Origin: Leptospira langatensis
Lineage (GTDB): Bacteria; Spirochaetota; Leptospiria; Leptospirales; Leptospiraceae
Reading direction: 5' to 3'
Assembly: GCF_004770615.1 (NCBI RefSeq)
Contig: NZ_RQER01000010.1
Coordinates: 186,001-250,000, forward strand
Length of the DNA: 64,000 nt
A program made the translations under genes and the position numbers. The notes under the pieces were generated by a model that saw only the letters and a list, made by a program, of their open reading frames with translations, was not told where the DNA came from and did no database searches. Positions 61,289 to 64,000 of the stretch are shown piece by piece (the stretch's first letter is position 1; every line of letters begins with the position of its first letter).

Positions 61289-63223
61289 ATGAGCTGGGAA
61301 ATTCTCATACCTCTTCTTGTTCTTCTCCCTCTTGCGGGCTCTATCCTGAATGCTGTCTTTGGCAGGTTCTTGAAAGGTTTCGCCGGCATTCTGGGAACTC
61401 TTTTCTCCTTCGCTTCTTTCGGGGCGGGAGTGATCGCATACTTACAATATCATCCTTTCGAGAACCAAGTCCCTCAGATCGTTAACTTCTTCCCTTGGTT
61501 GGAAGTGGGCGGCTTCAAGGTGGATGTTGCCTACCAAGTGGACCAGCTTTCTCTTTTTATGACCCTGATCATCACTGGGATAGGAAGCCTGATCCATCTT
61601 TATTCCATAGGTTACATGAAAGGAAACCCGGGGATCGCTAGGTTCTTTTCCTACTTAAATCTTTTCTTATTTGCCATGTTGCATCTGGTTCTCGCGGAGA
61701 ATCTAGTCGTGCTATTCTTCGGTTGGGAAGGAGTGGGGCTCTGTTCTTATTTATTGATCGGTTTCGATACTCATAAGGAAAATGCGGCGAACGCAAGTAT
61801 CAAGGCATTCATTACGAACAGGATCGCGGACTTAGCGATGATCGCTGGGATCGCTCTTACGTATTGGCTGGCTGGATCGGTTTCCTTTACAAAGATTGCG
61901 GAGAATCTGCCTCAGGTGAAATTCTTCCAACAGGCGCTTCCGATCGTTGCGATCTGTTTCTTTGTGGGAGCCATGGGCAAGTCGGCTCAATTTCCCTTCC
62001 ATGTTTGGCTACCGGATGCGATGGCAGGTCCTACTCCTGTTTCCGCTCTGATCCATGCAGCTACCATGGTGACTGCAGGTCTATTTTTGATCGCTAGATT
62101 GAATTATATCTTCGTGTTAGTTCCTCAGGTCGGTTTTTGGATCGTATGTATCGGGACATTTACCGCATTCTTTGCCGCGACCATCGGTGTATATCAGAAC
62201 GATATCAAGAAAGTCCTGGCATACTCTACCGTTTCTCAGCTCGGTTATATGTTTGTGGCTATGGGAGCGGGGGCTTATGTGGCTGGGCTCTTCCACCTTC
62301 TGACCCACGCTTTCTTTAAGGCGCTTTTATTCTTGGGTTCCGGTTCTGTGATCCATTCCCTCCATGACGAGCAGGATCTGAGGAGAATGGGCGGACTCAA
62401 GTCCCAGATGAAGATCACTTGGTGGACCTTTCTTTTGGGAACCTTGGCGATTGCGGGTGCTCCTCCTTTTAGTGGCTTCTTCTCCAAGGATCTTATATTA
62501 GAAAAAGCTTATTTCTTTCATCCCGTTTTCTTTGCGATGGGAATTGTAACCGCATTCTTAACTACATTCTATATGTTCCGTCTGACTCTCTTGGCATTTA
62601 CCGGAAAATCCAGAGTGGCTCCGAGCACACATCCACATGAAAGTCCTTGGACCATGACAGTTCCGTTAGTTATTCTTGCATTGGGTGCAGCTTTTTCCGG
62701 ATACCTGCTTGTTCCGGAATCTCTGGGTGGAGGAGTGGATGTATTAGAAAGATATTTCGCTCCTGTATTCGCACAAGGAGTTAGTTATTCCTCTAAACTG
62801 AAGAATGCTTCGATTGCCGTTCATCATCTTGCGCCGGGAGAGGAGATCATCCTTGCTCTTTGTTCTTTAGGAGCGATCGCTTTAGGATTTGGGATCTACT
62901 GGGTCTTCTTCGCGAAGAAAGAAAAGCTTCCTCAGGACGAGTCGTCTTATACGGGATGGAGAGCTCTTCCTGCGAATAAGTATTATATAGACGAGTTCTT
63001 TCAAAATGTTTTCATCGGTCCTCTTTCTTGGGTCTCCGAATTCTTATCCGAAGTGGTAGAAAAGCGTTGGATCGATACAGTTCTTGTCGGAGCTGGAAAA
63101 GTTTCCGGAGGAGTGGCTTCTATCCTGCGTAGGATCCAGACCGGGACCGTGGTTGATTACGCTTTTCTGATCGTTCTCGGAACGGTCCTCATCCTTTCTG
63201 CATTTCTATGGAGGGGAATCTAA
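61289..63223 (+). CDS. nuoL: NADH-quinone oxidoreductase subunit L
   Basis: Distal antiporter-like proton-pumping subunit, 644 residues, about 16 TM helices including the lateral helix at the C-terminal end. The core [22 protein letters not shown] with the key Glu and the [30 protein letters not shown] segment are diagnostic. Length is slightly above the E. coli protein (613). Confidence 0.97.
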   Translation: MSWEILIPLLVLLPLAGSILNAVFGRFLKGFAGILGTLFSFASFGAGVIAYLQYHPFENQVPQIVNFFPWLEVGGFKVDVAYQVDQLSLFMTLIITGIGSLIHLYSIGYMKGNPGIARFFSYLNLFLFAMLHLVLAENLVVLFFGWEGVGLCSYLLIGFDTHKENAANASIKAFITNRIADLAMIAGIALTYWLAGSVSFTKIAENLPQVKFFQQALPIVAICFFVGAMGKSAQFPFHVWLPDAMAGPTPVSALIHAATMVTAGLFLIARLNYIFVLVPQVGFWIVCIGTFTAFFAATIGVYQNDIKKVLAYSTVSQLGYMFVAMGAGAYVAGLFHLLTHAFFKALLFLGSGSVIHSLHDEQDLRRMGGLKSQMKITWWTFLLGTLAIAGAPPFSGFFSKDLILEKAYFFHPVFFAMGIVTAFLTTFYMFRLTLLAFTGKSRVAPSTHPHESPWTMTVPLVILALGAAFSGYLLVPESLGGGVDVLERYFAPVFAQGVSYSSKLKNASIAVHHLAPGEEIILALCSLGAIALGFGIYWVFFAKKEKLPQDESSYTGWRALPANKYYIDEFFQNVFIGPLSWVSEFLSEVVEKRWIDTVLVGAGKVSGGVASILRRIQTGTVVDYAFLIVLGTVLILSAFLWRGI

Positions 63224-64000
63224 GTGCCTCAGTATTATTTGAGCGTTCTACTCTTTCTGCCCGTGATCGGGATCCCATTCTTATTCTTCTCTAAGAACGA
63301 AAAGTGGATCCGTAGCGTTGCCTCCGTATTCACCTTTGGTGTTTTCGGAATGACGATCCCTCTCTTCTTGGATTTCAATCGAGGCAGTAGCGGTTTTCAA
63401 TTCTCCCATCATATCTGGAATTTCCTGGATTTCGAATCGGGAGGTCTGGATTACTATGTGGCCGTCGACGGGTTCTCCCTATTGCTCGTCGCTATGTCTG
63501 CGTTGCTCTTCTTCTTCTCGGCTTTATCAGCTTTTTCGAATGTAAAGCATAGAGTGCGGGAATTTTTCATCCTTCTTCTTCTCGTAGAAACGGGAGTGCT
63601 CGGAGTATTTCTCTCCGTAAACTTGGTACAGTTCTATGTATTTTGGGAATGGATGGTGCTTCCTTTCACTATCATGGTAGGAATTTGGGGAGAAGCGGGA
63701 AGGATCAAGGCTGCGATGAAGTATCTGATCTTCTCCTTTACCGGTTCCGTCTTCATGCTGGCTTGTATCTTGGTATTATACAATTATACGCATACTTTAG
63801 ATCTGGAAAAACTCGCTGTCGCTTCCTTGAATGATATCCCTTCCGATCTTAGGTTTTGGTTGTTCATGGGATTCAGTTTTGCGTTCGCGATCAAGGTCCC
63901 TCTCTTTCCTTTGCATACTTGGATGCCGGACGTTCACGAGGAAGCTCCTACTGTGGGTTCCGTGGACTTAGCGGGAATCTTGTTGAAGATCGGATTATTT
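63224..64000 (+). CDS. nuoM: NADH-quinone oxidoreductase subunit M (3' end outside window)
   Basis: The frame starts at a GTG directly after the nuoL stop, preceded by GGAGGGG at 63210-63215, and stays open for 259 codons to the window edge. The product is an antiporter-like membrane subunit. The core QFYVFWEWMVLPFTIMVG holds the conserved Glu, and FPLHTWMPDVHEEAPTVGSV is the NuoM-type version of the shared motif. nuoN would be expected downstream. Confidence 0.96.
   Translation, partial: MPQYYLSVLLFLPVIGIPFLFFSKNEKWIRSVASVFTFGVFGMTIPLFLDFNRGSSGFQFSHHIWNFLDFESGGLDYYVAVDGFSLLLVAMSALLFFFSALSAFSNVKHRVREFFILLLLVETGVLGVFLSVNLVQFYVFWEWMVLPFTIMVGIWGEAGRIKAAMKYLIFSFTGSVFMLACILVLYNYTHTLDLEKLAVASLNDIPSDLRFWLFMGFSFAFAIKVPLFPLHTWMPDVHEEAPTVGSVDLAGILLKIGLF

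Overview
The window looks like chromosomal DNA of a spirochaete, most probably Leptospira. G+C content is in the mid-40s % by eye, which would fit an intermediate or saprophytic clade, but the species cannot be settled here. The clues are a futalosine-pathway menaquinone gene (MqnA), many short-signal lipoproteins, frequent TTG/GTG starts, tandem methyl-accepting chemotaxis proteins, scattered STAS/SpoIIE partner-switch proteins and a MurE with the meso-DAP motif. I recognise no rRNA, tRNA, CRISPR array, prophage or insertion sequence.

Layout. 1-10.7 kb: the tail of a possible host-attachment-family protein, an FGGY sugar kinase, an alpha/beta hydrolase, a GAF-SpoIIE-TPR phosphatase, an ammonium transporter with a clear terminator, a lipoprotein, a GC-rich structured repeat, MqnA, a STAS-CheR pair and a rhodanese lipoprotein. 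10.7-14.7 kb: two tandem, closely related chemoreceptors. 15.0-22.7 kb: a compact division/cell-wall cluster rsmH-ftsL-murE-mraY-ftsW-murG-murC. It lacks ftsI, murF and murD; murF lies at 28.2 kb with purE and purK. 22.8-26.5 kb: two glycosyltransferases around a polytopic membrane protein. 29.7-34.7 kb: an oxidoreductase, then a tight run of a UbiB/ABC1 kinase, lspA, a cyclic-nucleotide-binding protein and an AI-2E-type permease. 35.2-37.1 kb: an acetate symporter (ActP) with its DUF485 partner. 37.2-41.9 kb: poorly known proteins, including a nitrilase fold without its catalytic residues, an AT-rich possible transferred gene and a second STAS protein. 41.9-47.5 kb: ileS, a leucine-rich-repeat lipoprotein and purL. 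47.6-54.2 kb: a small coiled-coil membrane protein, a flavin reductase, an amidase, an ankyrin protein, an orphan adenine-specific DNA methylase flanked by palindromes, a MarR regulator and a MaoC hydratase. 54.8-64.0 kb: a respiratory complex I operon, nuoABCDEFHJKLM, running off the end.

How the genes fit together. The wall cluster, murF, lspA and the glycosyltransferases serve the envelope. Complex I and MqnA (menaquinone) serve the respiratory chain. CheR, the two receptors, the SpoIIE phosphatase and the STAS proteins form a signalling layer. purE, purK and purL are steps of purine synthesis.

The most interesting items are the absence of nuoG and nuoI from an otherwise complete complex I operon, repeated palindromic operators in the 600-base nuo leader, two perfect inverted repeats at the start of the orphan methylase, and a long hairpin over a candidate purL promoter.
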